From: an uncultured Lachnospiraceae bacterium
GTDB taxonomy: Bacteria > Bacillota > Clostridia > Lachnospirales > Lachnospiraceae
Assembly: GCA_910578115.1 (NCBI GenBank)
Contig: CAJTPO010000045.1
Coordinates: 1 to 38,252 of the forward strand
Direction: 5' to 3'
Length of the DNA stretch: 38,252 bases
How positions within the stretch are numbered: position 1 is the first letter of the stretch; every line of letters starts with the position of its first letter. The position numbers were made by a program, and so were the translations under genes. This document shows, piece by piece, positions 8,073 to 18,085 of this stretch. The notes below the pieces were generated by a model. It was given only the letters and a program-made list of their open reading frames with translations, searched no databases and was not told the origin of the DNA.

Positions 8073-10550
8073 TTACTCAATCCCCAACTCGTATGGCGTG
8101 CTTCCAAGATCCTGCCTGAAATAGTAACATACAAACGCATCATCCTCATAAAACACATTCAATACCGAAGGATTTAGTTCGGAAAACCGTTGGCACCAGT
8201 CATACGCTTTTGATTCCAATACCGATCGATTCTCAGGCTTCAAATACATCAGCCATGGATTCTCATATGTCGGAATCTCCCTGGCAGCTTCTTCTTCTGA
8301 AACCCGGCCGGCTATGATCTCCGGACTCTGGCTTGCATCGCTGTCCGGATACCGGTAAGAATACACATCCCAGAAGGGCTTTAAATATTTCTCTGCTCCC
8401 ATCCACCATGGCCCTTGGAAAAAGTGTGCCTGTGCATAGAGAAGAGGCCTCTTTTCTACATAAATGAACACATATTCCGTAGGAATGCTGTAACCACCCC
8501 TGCTGCAATTCTCTACAAAACTTAACAACTCCTCATGCCATCCATACTCAATGACCGGATACAATTCATCCGTGGGTGACACAATTGTATAACTATAACG
8601 TGGAAATGTATCTATGATTTCTTCCGTCACCGCTGCCGCTGCATTATAGCGTGTCAATTCATAGAATAACAGCCCCCGGAAATTTCCTGTTATGACCATC
8701 CCTACATAGATTCCCGCCAAAGATGCCAGTGAAAAAACTCTTAAAACAAGATCCCTGCCAAAACACATCATCCATGAAAACAGCACATCCGCCGGCATCA
8801 TCACAACCGCAAGCAACATCATATGTCCCGGAGCAAAAAAGCGCCCTTCCGGCAACAAATCCGGCATTCCGATCATCGGCGCCGCATAGATCAATATGTA
8901 AAGGATCGATCCCAGAATCACGGGCGGATATCCTGCACAGGTTTCCCGAAACTGTCCAAATTTCTCCTTTCGCCTGGACAGCCAGCAGAAAAGTGCCGCT
9001 GCTGCTGACAGAACCATCATCCAGCCGCCCCGCTCTTTTCCATACAGCGCTGCGTAACCTTTATCAAAAATTTCCACCACTCCACGCAGGAGAGTTGCCG
9101 TAATACTCATCTCATTGCGCTGCAGATCCTGAATGTCCCCGCCTTCATTCCCATCTTCGACGGCATCCCCCGGCTCATCAGTTCCAGTGTTGCCACCGTC
9201 TCTAGCCTCTGCATTATCATCCTGATTCCTGATCTCCCTGCTCTCATTTCCACTCATGGCATTGACCGCCCAGTCAATAGATGCATTAAAGGGTATCCCC
9301 TGCATCAATGCACCCGCCATAGGCGTCACAGCAATCATTCCGGCACAGAGGGTGGAGGAAACCAATGGAATCAGATGCTTCCTGTCAAACAGCTTCCTCA
9401 CTGCAAAAACTGCAAAAGACAGGCAAATCACCGCCACCATCATCATCACATGAAAATGAACCATGGCAGCGGCAGCGCATGACATCAAAAACAGAAAGAG
9501 ATTTTCATCCCAATAATATCTGCGGACTTTTCCTTTTCTTCCTGTAGTACCAACGCTATGCTCCCGCCTCAGATATTCCAGCAGATACAATGTACTCAGG
9601 CACACCGTATGCAATCCGAATTCCTGCGGAAGCGTGATCTGCAGGCGGAACATGCTGTGAATCAGATCGGCATTGTTCAGATCCAGTGTCAGAAACAGCA
9701 TCAGCACAAAGACAGACGTATACTGCCAGCAGAATACCTTCCTCAGCAGCAGATAAACCGAGAGCAGAAAGACTGCTGCATGAATCCCCTGCAAAAACAA
9801 AAGGATACTGTACACTTTGATGCCAAACACCGCATGCATACAATAAATAAAGCAATGCATCGCCTCCGGATAGACCCCCTCAGGAAATATTTTCCCCTGG
9901 ATCAATCCATAAATCCACCCATGATGGGTATACAGATCGCCATATCCGTATGAATGCACCTGGAATGCACCATAGGTAAAGTACATCATGCCATATAGGA
10001 TCACAAGCAATACAATTCCATAGCGCCAGAACAATACGCTGACTCTGCGGCCAAAGTTCCAAATCCTCTCCTTTGCTTTTACCCGGATCTTTGGCCAGTT
10101 ATATGTCTTCAGCTGCTTAATGTAATCAATACTGAGATATCTGGCTGCCTTTTTCACATACCTGAAACATACCACAAAAAAAAGCAATACCAGCACCAGC
10201 TCTCTGTATTTTCCTTTCAGAGTCCGAACATCGGGAAATTTCGCCTCCATCATGTTCTTATACTTCCGATCAAGAAACGCCGCCATATTTTTCACGAACG
10301 CCAGCACAAATACGCCATAGAACAGCAGGCATATGATCCATTGATTCAACACGCGGAACAATCCGAGCAGCAGCACCACCGTGTTCATGATCACGATCGG
10401 CACCGTCACACAGAAGCCGAAACGCCATGTTCTCGACTTCCCTCTTAAATGACCATGAAAGACCACAGATGGCCAGAGAAACATCAGGAACAGATAGCCG
10501 CAAAATACTTTTCCATATTCTAAGATCCAATATCCTGTATTCATATCCAT
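8073..10550 (-). CDS. large GT-C-like polytopic membrane protein
   Basis: This 825-residue protein has about a dozen hydrophobic segments. After a first membrane pair and a basic cytoplasmic stretch (about residues 90-175), an outward loop contains YGDLYTHHGW with Asp205, then IFPEGVYPEAMH. An acidic, low-complexity linker lies at about residues 434-480, followed by a second membrane block and a soluble C-terminal region from about residue 650. The layout resembles GT-C glycosyltransferases, which use polyprenyl-phosphate sugars outside the membrane. That assignment is inference and no family name is certain. A polyprenyl-phosphate sugar synthase-like GT2 two genes upstream would supply such a donor. 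Start ATG has GGGAG 7 bases upstream. The truncated gene at 46-1167 is a paralogue. Confidence 0.75.
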   Translation of the reverse strand: MDMNTGYWILEYGKVFCGYLFLMFLWPSVVFHGHLRGKSRTWRFGFCVTVPIVIMNTVVLLLGLFRVLNQWIICLLFYGVFVLAFVKNMAAFLDRKYKNMMEAKFPDVRTLKGKYRELVLVLLFFVVCFRYVKKAARYLSIDYIKQLKTYNWPKIRVKAKERIWNFGRRVSVLFWRYGIVLLVILYGMMYFTYGAFQVHSYGYGDLYTHHGWIYGLIQGKIFPEGVYPEAMHCFIYCMHAVFGIKVYSILLFLQGIHAAVFLLSVYLLLRKVFCWQYTSVFVLMLFLTLDLNNADLIHSMFRLQITLPQEFGLHTVCLSTLYLLEYLRREHSVGTTGRKGKVRRYYWDENLFLFLMSCAAAAMVHFHVMMMVAVICLSFAVFAVRKLFDRKHLIPLVSSTLCAGMIAVTPMAGALMQGIPFNASIDWAVNAMSGNESREIRNQDDNAEARDGGNTGTDEPGDAVEDGNEGGDIQDLQRNEMSITATLLRGVVEIFDKGYAALYGKERGGWMMVLSAAAALFCWLSRRKEKFGQFRETCAGYPPVILGSILYILIYAAPMIGMPDLLPEGRFFAPGHMMLLAVVMMPADVLFSWMMCFGRDLVLRVFSLASLAGIYVGMVITGNFRGLLFYELTRYNAAAAVTEEIIDTFPRYSYTIVSPTDELYPVIEYGWHEELLSFVENCSRGGYSIPTEYVFIYVEKRPLLYAQAHFFQGPWWMGAEKYLKPFWDVYSYRYPDSDASQSPEIIAGRVSEEEAAREIPTYENPWLMYLKPENRSVLESKAYDWCQRFSELNPSVLNVFYEDDAFVCYYFRQDLGSTPYELGIE

Positions 10551-10571
10551 ACCGTCTCTCCCCTGTCACAT

Positions 10572-11999
10572 TCACTTACTCAGTTCTATCGTCCCGATCT
10601 CATATCCATACTCACCCGCATCCTGTTCATTCGCCAGAACGATTTTTGCTCCGGTGACAGGATCAGTGAGCGTAAAATATACATCATATTTCACGTGCAG
10701 TAATTCATCCACCGGAATATCGGCTCTTAAGATCAATGTTTTCCCAGACTCATTTCCACCGGATAATTTCCGCAGATCACCGCTCATCTCATAGGTCAGA
10801 TAGCCGCCCAGATCCCTGTCATAAAGGATCAGCTCCGCTTTCGGATTGGAATATAACGGTGCGAATCCCACATTCCCCATCGCTACCTTTACCTCGATAT
10901 GATCCATAAAGGTATTGTGATAAAATTCCGGTTTTCTGATCAGAAGCCGGTAGCCCAGATGGCGCTCAATATAAGAGTAACCGTCCATTCCTTTAAAACA
11001 GCCATCTTCCGTGACCTTTGCTTCCTTCCACTTCTTCAAAACCTCCTGATCGTGTTTTTCATTCAGGTACGTAACATGCATCGTCGCCAGATCCTTTACG
11101 GCATTATCAAAATCATTGTAAAAATTATTGTCAATGACTTCTCCGCCATTGGGTACATAACGACACAGCTCCTCCTGAAAAGCCAGTTCCTGTTCTCTTT
11201 CCGTAACCGTCTTCCCCTGAACCTCATATACCCTGTAAGTGCCATAATCACTCTCGTTTCCCAGCATACCGTCATTGTAAAGGCTGATCCTTCCAGCCAG
11301 AAAATGTCCTTCAAGCGCCTCCTCCGACAGCTGATGCATTCTGGTAATCCGCCGCCATTGTGCCGGCGTCCTGACTGCCAGATAGATCGACGGCACCGTC
11401 ACACTGTCCAGTTTCTCCATCAGTCGGAACATATCTTCATCCCCGGAATATTTCGTACTGTTCATCTCTCCCCAATTTCCGATAAACAGTCCCTGCAACA
11501 CAAAAATCTGTCCACTTGCCTCCCGCAGTACGCCCTCCAGCTGTTCCATATGCCTCAGGATAGTATCGATCGTCTCCGGCTCGTACTTTTCGTTCTCCCC
11601 GTTCCAGTCATACATAAAACGTACAATCAGCTGCCTATCCAGATCTTTTAATGCCTGGAACAGAGCTTCAATATTAGTCATCCCTGCTTCGCTGACTTCA
11701 CCGTCACGATAGTTTTGCAGATTGATCTCTACCAAAGACAGACTCGTGTGATCATCCCCTCTGTACATTTCCTGCACAAGCTGCCAATAATTCACTTTTT
11801 CATCCGTTATCATATAACGATAAAGATTATAGAATCCCCGCCCAGGATTTCTAAGCTCCCTGGCGGATTCTTTGAACCTGTAAGTTTCCATCCTGATATT
11901 TCCCTGATAATTATTCAAGATTACAATACATAAGGGTACGATCACGATCAATGCAACAAGCAGTACCCTGAAAAAATTTGTCCGGTCTGTCCGCTTCAT
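10572..11999 (-). CDS. DUF4874/DUF4832 secreted, membrane-anchored probable glycoside-hydrolase-like protein
   Basis: 475 residues with a single N-terminal hydrophobic segment (about 9-28) that acts as anchor or signal. It is followed by RNPGRGFYNLYRY, the hallmark NPxRGFY start of DUF4874. Within the barrel-like N-terminal domain, IVRFMYDWNG and FIGNWGEMN contain acidic residues that could be catalytic. The C-terminal part (from about residue 340) fits DUF4832, a likely beta domain. Pel systems of Gram-negatives carry a hydrolase domain in PelA that I do not see in this cluster's PelA-like protein, so this gene may fill that gap; this is inference. It lies between the GT2 and GT-C-like genes. 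Weak AGAAG site before the ATG. Confidence 0.75.
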   Translation of the reverse strand: MKRTDRTNFFRVLLVALIVIVPLCIVILNNYQGNIRMETYRFKESARELRNPGRGFYNLYRYMITDEKVNYWQLVQEMYRGDDHTSLSLVEINLQNYRDGEVSEAGMTNIEALFQALKDLDRQLIVRFMYDWNGENEKYEPETIDTILRHMEQLEGVLREASGQIFVLQGLFIGNWGEMNSTKYSGDEDMFRLMEKLDSVTVPSIYLAVRTPAQWRRITRMHQLSEEALEGHFLAGRISLYNDGMLGNESDYGTYRVYEVQGKTVTEREQELAFQEELCRYVPNGGEVIDNNFYNDFDNAVKDLATMHVTYLNEKHDQEVLKKWKEAKVTEDGCFKGMDGYSYIERHLGYRLLIRKPEFYHNTFMDHIEVKVAMGNVGFAPLYSNPKAELILYDRDLGGYLTYEMSGDLRKLSGGNESGKTLILRADIPVDELLHVKYDVYFTLTDPVTGAKIVLANEQDAGEYGYEIGTIELSK

Positions 12000-12005
12000 A
12001 TTCTT

Positions 12006-13106
12006 CTATACCAAATCATGAGCATTAAATTTCAACACTTTCATTCTGAACACAACTGTCAGCACACTCAGAACCATACGCAGCATATACCTTACCGGTT
12101 CCAGTCCCGAATGCATACTCTTCCCATCCGTCCTCGCATGCATCACCGCCGGCATCTCAGTCACCTGAAACCCAAGCAGCAGCATCTGCATCACCATATT
12201 GGCATCCGGATACTGATGATCAAAATTGTTATACTTTGCATAATAAGTAAATGCTCGCCTGCTCAGTCCCTGAAGTCCGGTAGTCGGATCTGCGATCCGT
12301 CTTCCCGTTACCGCGTGGATCATCGTACGGAACAGGCCGAACGCAAATCTCTTCCACACGGAGACCCGAAACTTTGTGCTCCCCTCCATAAATCTGGATG
12401 CAAGCACAATATCCGGCGCCATGCCATTTCGACAGTTCTCCTGCAGCTTCTTATAAATCAGTGGAACATTACAGGGGTCATGCTGACCGTCCGCATCCAT
12501 CTGAATAACATACTGGTAATGATTGCGGACTGCATACTTATATCCCAACTGTAGTGCACTCCCGTAGCCAAGCCCGAATACATTCTCGATCTGCACACAC
12601 GGATAGCCGTCGATGATCTTCCCCGAGGCATCCGAAGAAGCATCGTTAATACATAAAATGTCCGCTGTCGCCTGCATCTCCGGCTGTGACAGCTGATCCA
12701 GAACTTTCCCGATATTCTTCTCCTCGTTCTTGACCGGCAGAATGATCAACAGGTTTTTTTCCCTGTCCTGATGTCTTCTGTCCTCTCCCTGCAGCATGGA
12801 CAGATTGATTGCCAGTTCCTGATTCTTCATCAATAAACTGGAAATAAGCAGGCTGAATTGATAACCAGCAAACAGACCCGCTACTCCGAGAACGATCAAT
12901 ACCGGTTCTTCCATTCCCTGCAAACCCACACCCCATCCGCATACCCGGGAAATTACCGCCATTACAATCAGCATCATTCCCGTAATCTCCCAGATAACAG
13001 CAAGATCCGCGGTCATTCTTTTGACAGAAAGAAACCAGAAGCTGCATAACATGACCACAATACCTACAGCAGTCATTGCACTCTCTACGATACTGCCTGC
13101 TTCCAT
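12006..13106 (-). CDS. DUF2304-like/GT2 fusion, probable polyprenyl-phosphate sugar synthase
   Basis: Trimmed to 366 residues. The first 100 residues hold three hydrophobic helices resembling DUF2304, a small membrane domain usually encoded as a separate gene next to this kind of transferase. A family 2 catalytic domain follows: ILPVKNEEKNI, INDASSDAS, the metal motif DADGQHDP, and ASRFMEGS. This pattern is that of dolichyl- or undecaprenyl-phosphate mannose/glucose synthases, which load sugar on a polyprenyl phosphate at the inner membrane face. Start 13106 is chosen because the frame upstream overlaps the pelG coding end; GGAAAGG lies about 12 bases before. The product would feed a GT-C enzyme such as the 825-residue protein. 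Confidence 0.83.
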   Translation of the reverse strand: MEAGSIVESAMTAVGIVVMLCSFWFLSVKRMTADLAVIWEITGMMLIVMAVISRVCGWGVGLQGMEEPVLIVLGVAGLFAGYQFSLLISSLLMKNQELAINLSMLQGEDRRHQDREKNLLIILPVKNEEKNIGKVLDQLSQPEMQATADILCINDASSDASGKIIDGYPCVQIENVFGLGYGSALQLGYKYAVRNHYQYVIQMDADGQHDPCNVPLIYKKLQENCRNGMAPDIVLASRFMEGSTKFRVSVWKRFAFGLFRTMIHAVTGRRIADPTTGLQGLSRRAFTYYAKYNNFDHQYPDANMVMQMLLLGFQVTEMPAVMHARTDGKSMHSGLEPVRYMLRMVLSVLTVVFRMKVLKFNAHDLV

Positions 13107-13162
13107 TTTAATACCCAGCCTTTCCTTCGATATGGCTCCTTTATATATTTCCACGTGTCTGA

Positions 13163-14647
13163 TTACGAACCGGCAATCCCACGCTCCCTTTTCTTCTTCC
13201 GTGTTCCATCGGATTTCTGATAGACTACACCGGACGGCATCTTTCCTCTGCCCCGCTTCAACAACATCCATTTACAGAACGTGTTCTTCTCCAGATTTTT
13301 TTCAACGCGGCGCAGCCTCGCATAAGCGACCGTCCACCCGGCAAAAGCTCCCAGCAGCACGCCGAGCCCATACCAGATTTCTGAAAGATGTGTGGCATAA
13401 ACACTGCCCAGAAAAGTCACAAGGCAAAAGCTGAATGTTGTTAAGACCGCTCCCGCAAGATCATTGTAATAGTACAGGAACAAAATTGCCGCATACATCA
13501 GGAACAATACAAAATATCCCGCCGCCATACAGGGATAAATCCGCATGACCATGCCGCCAAACCCATACTGTGGCAACAGCACGATACACAACAGATACAC
13601 TACCACGGATATAATAAACTGAATCCGCACAAGGCTCATCAACTCATTGGCGATCGTCCTGAACATCCTTCTTTTCGCGTTATCGATGTCCGCCCTCTTG
13701 CCGCCGATCACGGCCTCGGAATAAGCCCTGTATTTATCATGGAAATACATTTCGATCCGCGCTATGAAGATGACCGTCGCCGATATATTGGTAAACATGG
13801 CGATGCAGGTGGCCATATCATAAGGCTGGTTGCACACAAAGCTCTTAACCACCACGATCCTCATATCCGTCGTCCAGAATACGAAGTTATGAATATAAAG
13901 GCCCAGTATATACAGGAAATTGGCTGCCACCAGCTGCCACCATTTCCCGAAATATTTGAGTACAGGCTTATAGCGGCTGCTGTTCTTCACAAAGTAACGT
14001 TTGACTGTGGCAAACTCCATCGCTGCAATAAAGAAGAATCCCACCATAAGCGAGAACAGTATATTGATCGTAGTCTCCCAGCGAAACAGGAATCTTAAAA
14101 CCAGCGAAAGAATAAAAGTAATCACCATACCGATCAGAAAATAAAGTGAGATCTTCTGATAATCTTTACAGATGGAGAGATAAAGCATCGAGTAGAAAAC
14201 AAGCACCAGCGAAATATAACCGCAAAATCCCGTAAACACATAGAATACACTCACTTCTCCCACAAAATGCTCCCACAGACAAAAGGGAATCCCCAGAAGA
14301 CAACTGAATACGATATTGAACATCAATCCCAGATAATAGCAGGGAAGAATATCCTGATATCGTTCCTCGAAAATGGCATCCTGCATATATTTCGACAATA
14401 CGGCATTAAACGGAGCCGCCGTCAACAGCGCAAAGATAAAGATATAGAGTACCGTGCAGAAAAACACCTCTCTGTCAAGATATGCCGTTTTATTTAATCC
14501 CAGCACGCGTCCCATCAGAATGATATTCGCTATGACCAGTACCATCGGAGCCACTGTCGCAATAGTGCTGTAAGTGAATCCAACCAGACTCGTAAAAACA
14601 GACTTTTTCTCAAAGATGCGGTTTAATTTAACGCCAATACCTGCCAT
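13163..14647 (-). CDS. pelG: PelG-like exopolysaccharide transporter
   Basis: 494 residues, about 12 hydrophobic segments, no soluble domain. The N-terminus MAGIGVKLNRIF resembles the MAGIGFELRKL start typical of PelG, and the following helix contains TYSTIATVAPMVLV. PelG is a MATE/Wzx-related membrane protein that works with PelF, PelD and PelE to polymerise and export the GalNAc/GlcNAc-rich Pel polymer. The start has AGGAGGGG 9-10 bases upstream, overlapping the pelF stop; only 4 bases separate the genes, suggesting coupled translation. Adjacency to a PelF homologue makes the call strong. The C-terminal basic tail (about residues 460-494) is long and hydrophilic. Confidence 0.9.
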   Translation of the reverse strand: MAGIGVKLNRIFEKKSVFTSLVGFTYSTIATVAPMVLVIANIILMGRVLGLNKTAYLDREVFFCTVLYIFIFALLTAAPFNAVLSKYMQDAIFEERYQDILPCYYLGLMFNIVFSCLLGIPFCLWEHFVGEVSVFYVFTGFCGYISLVLVFYSMLYLSICKDYQKISLYFLIGMVITFILSLVLRFLFRWETTINILFSLMVGFFFIAAMEFATVKRYFVKNSSRYKPVLKYFGKWWQLVAANFLYILGLYIHNFVFWTTDMRIVVVKSFVCNQPYDMATCIAMFTNISATVIFIARIEMYFHDKYRAYSEAVIGGKRADIDNAKRRMFRTIANELMSLVRIQFIISVVVYLLCIVLLPQYGFGGMVMRIYPCMAAGYFVLFLMYAAILFLYYYNDLAGAVLTTFSFCLVTFLGSVYATHLSEIWYGLGVLLGAFAGWTVAYARLRRVEKNLEKNTFCKWMLLKRGRGKMPSGVVYQKSDGTRKKKRERGIAGS

Positions 14648-14651
14648 TCTC

Positions 14652-16136
14652 TCACACCCCTCCTACATAATCTTCCGGCTGTTTCACAGATTCCCCGTCT
14701 TCTTCCGTCCAGGGCCGTTGCATGACTGCCGCAAAATCCTTGTAAACTTCACCGTATGCATGCAGCATATTCTCCATCCGGTAAATTTCCGATACTCTGT
14801 GATATCCGTTCTCTCCCATCCGAATGCGCCTTTGTCTATCCCGCGCAAGGGTAAGGATTGCCTGCGTTATCTCCCCCACATTCATAATATGCGTGATGAG
14901 TCCTGCTTCGCCGAATTCATCTTCTCCGTCGTCATTCCCGAGAATCAATCCTCTACAGTCTCCCACATCCGTAGCGATCACCGGTTTATGAGCAGCAAAA
15001 CTTTCCAGAATTGTCAGCGGCTGCCCCTCGCTGATGCTGGTCAGGATCATCAGATCCATCTTTCCATAATATTCCAGCACATCTATTTTACCGGTAAAAA
15101 TCACATCGGCTATCCCCATGACACTTACCATGTCAAAACACTCCTGCGCATAACTGTCATCGCTGTCCCATGGCCCCATGATCCAGAGTTTAAGTCTGGG
15201 CTCCTGCTCCTTGGCAAATCCAAATGCCTGGATAAGTGTCTTGACATCCTTGATTGGCGCCACACGGAACACCGCACCAACATAGATCTCCTCCTCTTCT
15301 GCTTCCGTTTTCCCCAGAAGATTCTGAAATCTCTCAACCTGAATTCCATTGGGTATCACCATGGTCTTCTCAAGCGGGCATTCCAGATCGACCTGCAGCT
15401 CTCTGGCACGTCTGTACAGGCTGGTTACCAAATCTGCTCTGTCATATGACATCTTGGACATTTTATGAAACTGTTCGATCCAGATATTCTTATAGATGCC
15501 TTTCACCCATTTGGAACGGATCAGCTCCTCTTCCCGTTCTCTCGTATAAATACCATGCTCTGACACAAGCAGCCGTCCGCCATGAATATATTTGCCCATA
15601 CAGCCAAGCACACCCGCATAACCGGTACAAAGACAATGATAGACATCTGCCTTCGGAATCTTCATCTGCAGTGTTCGGAACAGCGGCAGATAAATGGACC
15701 GCATCGTCCATAAGAAATCCGTGAATACGATCTGACTGTAATGCAGCAGATAAAATTCCGTGACGGCATTCAGGAAATCCTCTCCCATCAACAGGTCATT
15801 GAGCGACCGCTTCTTCTTCTGGAAATAATCAATCAAGGCTTCCCATTCCACCTGTTTCCCCAGCAAAAGACTGCGCAGCGCCTGATATTCCTTCTTATTC
15901 ATCCGGCTTTTTCTTTTATGTCGGCACCAGTCAAGATCATCCAGATATAGTTCATGTACTTCCACCACATTTTCCGGCAGCTCATATACAAATTTCCCCC
16001 GCAGTTCCCGATTCGCCACGATCGCCAGAATAACGAACTCCTGACTGGGAAAAGAACGAATCAGACCATGTGCCCAGCTGGACATGCCGCCTACCGTATA
16101 GGGATAACACCCCTCCGCCACTATGCAAATTCTCAT
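14652..16136 (-). CDS. pelF: PelF-like family 4 glycosyltransferase
   Basis: Trimmed to 494 residues, close to PelF length. The start MRICIVAEGCYPYTVGGMSSW is the characteristic PelF opening, here with VGGMSSW in the acceptor loop. The donor domain has VFRVAPIKDVKTLI and the E-x7-E motif SEGQPLTILE. PelF is the cytosolic synthase that uses UDP-GlcNAc/UDP-GalNAc and docks on the PelD-PelE-PelG membrane complex. The ATG at 16136 has GAGG 5 bases upstream. An upstream in-frame ATG at 16256 overlaps the previous stop (ATGA) and would add 40 basic residues, but no ribosome site supports it. It is followed directly by pelG. Confidence 0.92.
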   Translation of the reverse strand: MRICIVAEGCYPYTVGGMSSWAHGLIRSFPSQEFVILAIVANRELRGKFVYELPENVVEVHELYLDDLDWCRHKRKSRMNKKEYQALRSLLLGKQVEWEALIDYFQKKKRSLNDLLMGEDFLNAVTEFYLLHYSQIVFTDFLWTMRSIYLPLFRTLQMKIPKADVYHCLCTGYAGVLGCMGKYIHGGRLLVSEHGIYTREREEELIRSKWVKGIYKNIWIEQFHKMSKMSYDRADLVTSLYRRARELQVDLECPLEKTMVIPNGIQVERFQNLLGKTEAEEEEIYVGAVFRVAPIKDVKTLIQAFGFAKEQEPRLKLWIMGPWDSDDSYAQECFDMVSVMGIADVIFTGKIDVLEYYGKMDLMILTSISEGQPLTILESFAAHKPVIATDVGDCRGLILGNDDGEDEFGEAGLITHIMNVGEITQAILTLARDRQRRIRMGENGYHRVSEIYRMENMLHAYGEVYKDFAAVMQRPWTEEDGESVKQPEDYVGGV

Positions 16137-16252
16137 TCTTTCCTCGATTCCTCTCTTTCTCAACCTGCGCTGAGTTTTCACTACCATATGCACAAGTACC
16201 AGGACGCTGCCGGTGTCTATATACTCCTGATCTCCGCAATACAACAAATTTC

Positions 16253-18085
16253 TCATTGGACCGGCTTCATCGTAATAACAGCATTTTTCTCTTCTATCGT
16301 CAGCAGATACACATCTTGTTCCAGGCGCTTCCAGCTGCCGCCTTCCATACTTTTAATCGATTCTCTGTCCGTTCTTAAAACAAACCAGACCGGACTTCCC
16401 GTATCGTTTATTTCCAGATAAATCGAATTAAATTCCCGTCTCTGCCTGTAATCCATTGCGAGAAAACTGCGGATCCGTTCATCGCACTCCGATACAGTGG
16501 TTTCGTCAAACCCATATTTCCCGATTCGATAATCCTGAATATTCTGCCGCAATGTATTGGATGCATCCACCCAGTCAATACCATCCTGATCAGGATATGC
16601 GACCCTGCTCATATCCGCCATGATACTGTTATAACCCAAAGCCGTCTCCAGACACCTGATCCGGAAATCATGCCGTCTGGAATCATCTAATCCGTCGATC
16701 AGGGCACTCTGCCTGGTAATATATTCGGACAGATACCCTATCACTTCTTTGTCATCATTACAGTTCTCAACGATCGTCCTCACCGACGTCAACAGCTCTT
16801 CCTGCAGCGCGTTCCCTATTTCCTCTTCCGTCATATCATCAACATAAAAAGAAGTGAACTGATAAGTTGGCAGCGCTTCCTGCATGAACTCATAATCTTT
16901 TGCCAGCTTTTTCTCAACTGGCGTATCAGACAAGCGTGTACCGGACAAACCCGTCTCTGCCCTCTGTTCATTCAAAAGCTTCATATATCGCTCGAACTGC
17001 AGGGCATCCGGATAAGCAGAATCCTCATAGTCAAACTGCGGTGCCAGCATGCACGAAAGTGAAGCGCCGCTTTCCCGGCGGACCGCCACTACGTCCGGCC
17101 AGATTACATTTTGAAACATGCCTTCCAGTGTTTGACTGTAACGTTCCATCAAAATATCCTCATTCTCGTCAGCCAGACCGGGGAAATTCACGTAAATCAT
17201 ATTCTGTGCATTGACTACCGGATAAAGCTCATACGGATTCTTCTCGGCAGAGATTGCAGACAGAATCCCCAGACCGGCCACATCCGACATATAACTGCCG
17301 TTTACAACAAATACCGGCGCGGTTTCGGAATCTTTCCGCCATAGAATGGCCGGTAATTCCCCGTCCTCGATTACCTCATTTCCTATCGTCCTTTTTTTGG
17401 GTATGCCATTCATATAAATCTCTGTTTCAGAAGAAAGCACATACCATGGCATGTCAAATGCAAGCCCTTCCTCCATTCCTTCTGCCGAATAGATAACCTC
17501 TCCTCCCAGCAAAAACCCTTTGTGAAGATGAATGTTTTCTACCGCCATCTCCTCGGCCCTGATCATCTCAATTCCCAGCAGCTCCTGCAGCTGTTTAGTC
17601 TCTTTCATCACGGAAATCTCCGGAAGATTGCAGAACATTAACGGAATCCCTGACTGCACATATCCTGTCAGCAGGTTACAACCATCGTCTGTCTTCCAGT
17701 CCACTGCAGCCGAATTGACTGCGATCAATGCCGGCGCCGCCGTATCATCTTTCTCTTTCGCCTCTTCGTATTCCTCCAGAGATGGATAAACCATTATATT
17801 CCTTTTCGTATAGGCAGCCCACAACGATACGATCTCTTCAACGGCTTCTCCTTCTTCTCCCACATATACGACCATCTCACGAAGCGCATTCACAAATCCC
17901 TCTTCGTTCTTATCACTTCCCACATGATAAGCATCGCTGCTGTTCGGAAGTTCTGACGTATCGACGATATAAGAATTCTCCTCATAATGATTCCAGCTTT
18001 CCAACGCGACGTTCGAAAACTGGAACAGAAAAAACACGATAAACATTACGATCGTGATCGTAAAATAGTTTCGACGTGATATCAT
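16253..18085 (-). CDS. DUF2194-like membrane-anchored extracellular protein, probable PelA-deacetylase counterpart
   Basis: 610 residues: one N-terminal helix at about residues 9-26, then a long soluble region predicted outside the cell. An alpha/beta-looking segment (MVVYVGEEGEAVEEIV, residues 71-86, through about 300) is followed by CMLAPQFDYEDSAYPD at 346-360. There Asp352 and Asp355 could be metal ligands in a NodB-like deacetylase. This looks like the DUF2194 family of the deacetylase superfamily; I assign it from memory of the family, not alignment. Position between pelE and pelF matches that of the PelA deacetylase gene in Gram-positive pel operons. The ATG overlaps the stop of a 41-codon ORF (ATGA). 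The ribosome site is weak (AAGGA, 14 bases). Confidence 0.65.
   Translation of the reverse strand: MISRRNYFTITIVMFIVFFLFQFSNVALESWNHYEENSYIVDTSELPNSSDAYHVGSDKNEEGFVNALREMVVYVGEEGEAVEEIVSLWAAYTKRNIMVYPSLEEYEEAKEKDDTAAPALIAVNSAAVDWKTDDGCNLLTGYVQSGIPLMFCNLPEISVMKETKQLQELLGIEMIRAEEMAVENIHLHKGFLLGGEVIYSAEGMEEGLAFDMPWYVLSSETEIYMNGIPKKRTIGNEVIEDGELPAILWRKDSETAPVFVVNGSYMSDVAGLGILSAISAEKNPYELYPVVNAQNMIYVNFPGLADENEDILMERYSQTLEGMFQNVIWPDVVAVRRESGASLSCMLAPQFDYEDSAYPDALQFERYMKLLNEQRAETGLSGTRLSDTPVEKKLAKDYEFMQEALPTYQFTSFYVDDMTEEEIGNALQEELLTSVRTIVENCNDDKEVIGYLSEYITRQSALIDGLDDSRRHDFRIRCLETALGYNSIMADMSRVAYPDQDGIDWVDASNTLRQNIQDYRIGKYGFDETTVSECDERIRSFLAMDYRQRREFNSIYLEINDTGSPVWFVLRTDRESIKSMEGGSWKRLEQDVYLLTIEEKNAVITMKPVQ

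Noticed and set aside
10899..11651. 250-residue open frame on the plus strand
   Set aside because: It lies fully antisense to the DUF4874/DUF4832 gene, has no ribosome site, and its composition is the complement of that gene's codons.
14574..15449. 291-residue open frame on the plus strand
   Set aside because: Antisense to the pelF/pelG border, where both minus-strand products carry clear family motifs; no ribosome site and an improbable His/Ser-rich product.
16137..16256. 40-residue N-terminal extension of PelF from an ATGA-overlapping ATG
   Set aside because: The ATG at 16136 has a good ribosome site and gives the normal PelF N-terminus; the upstream ATG has none, although coupled translation cannot be excluded.
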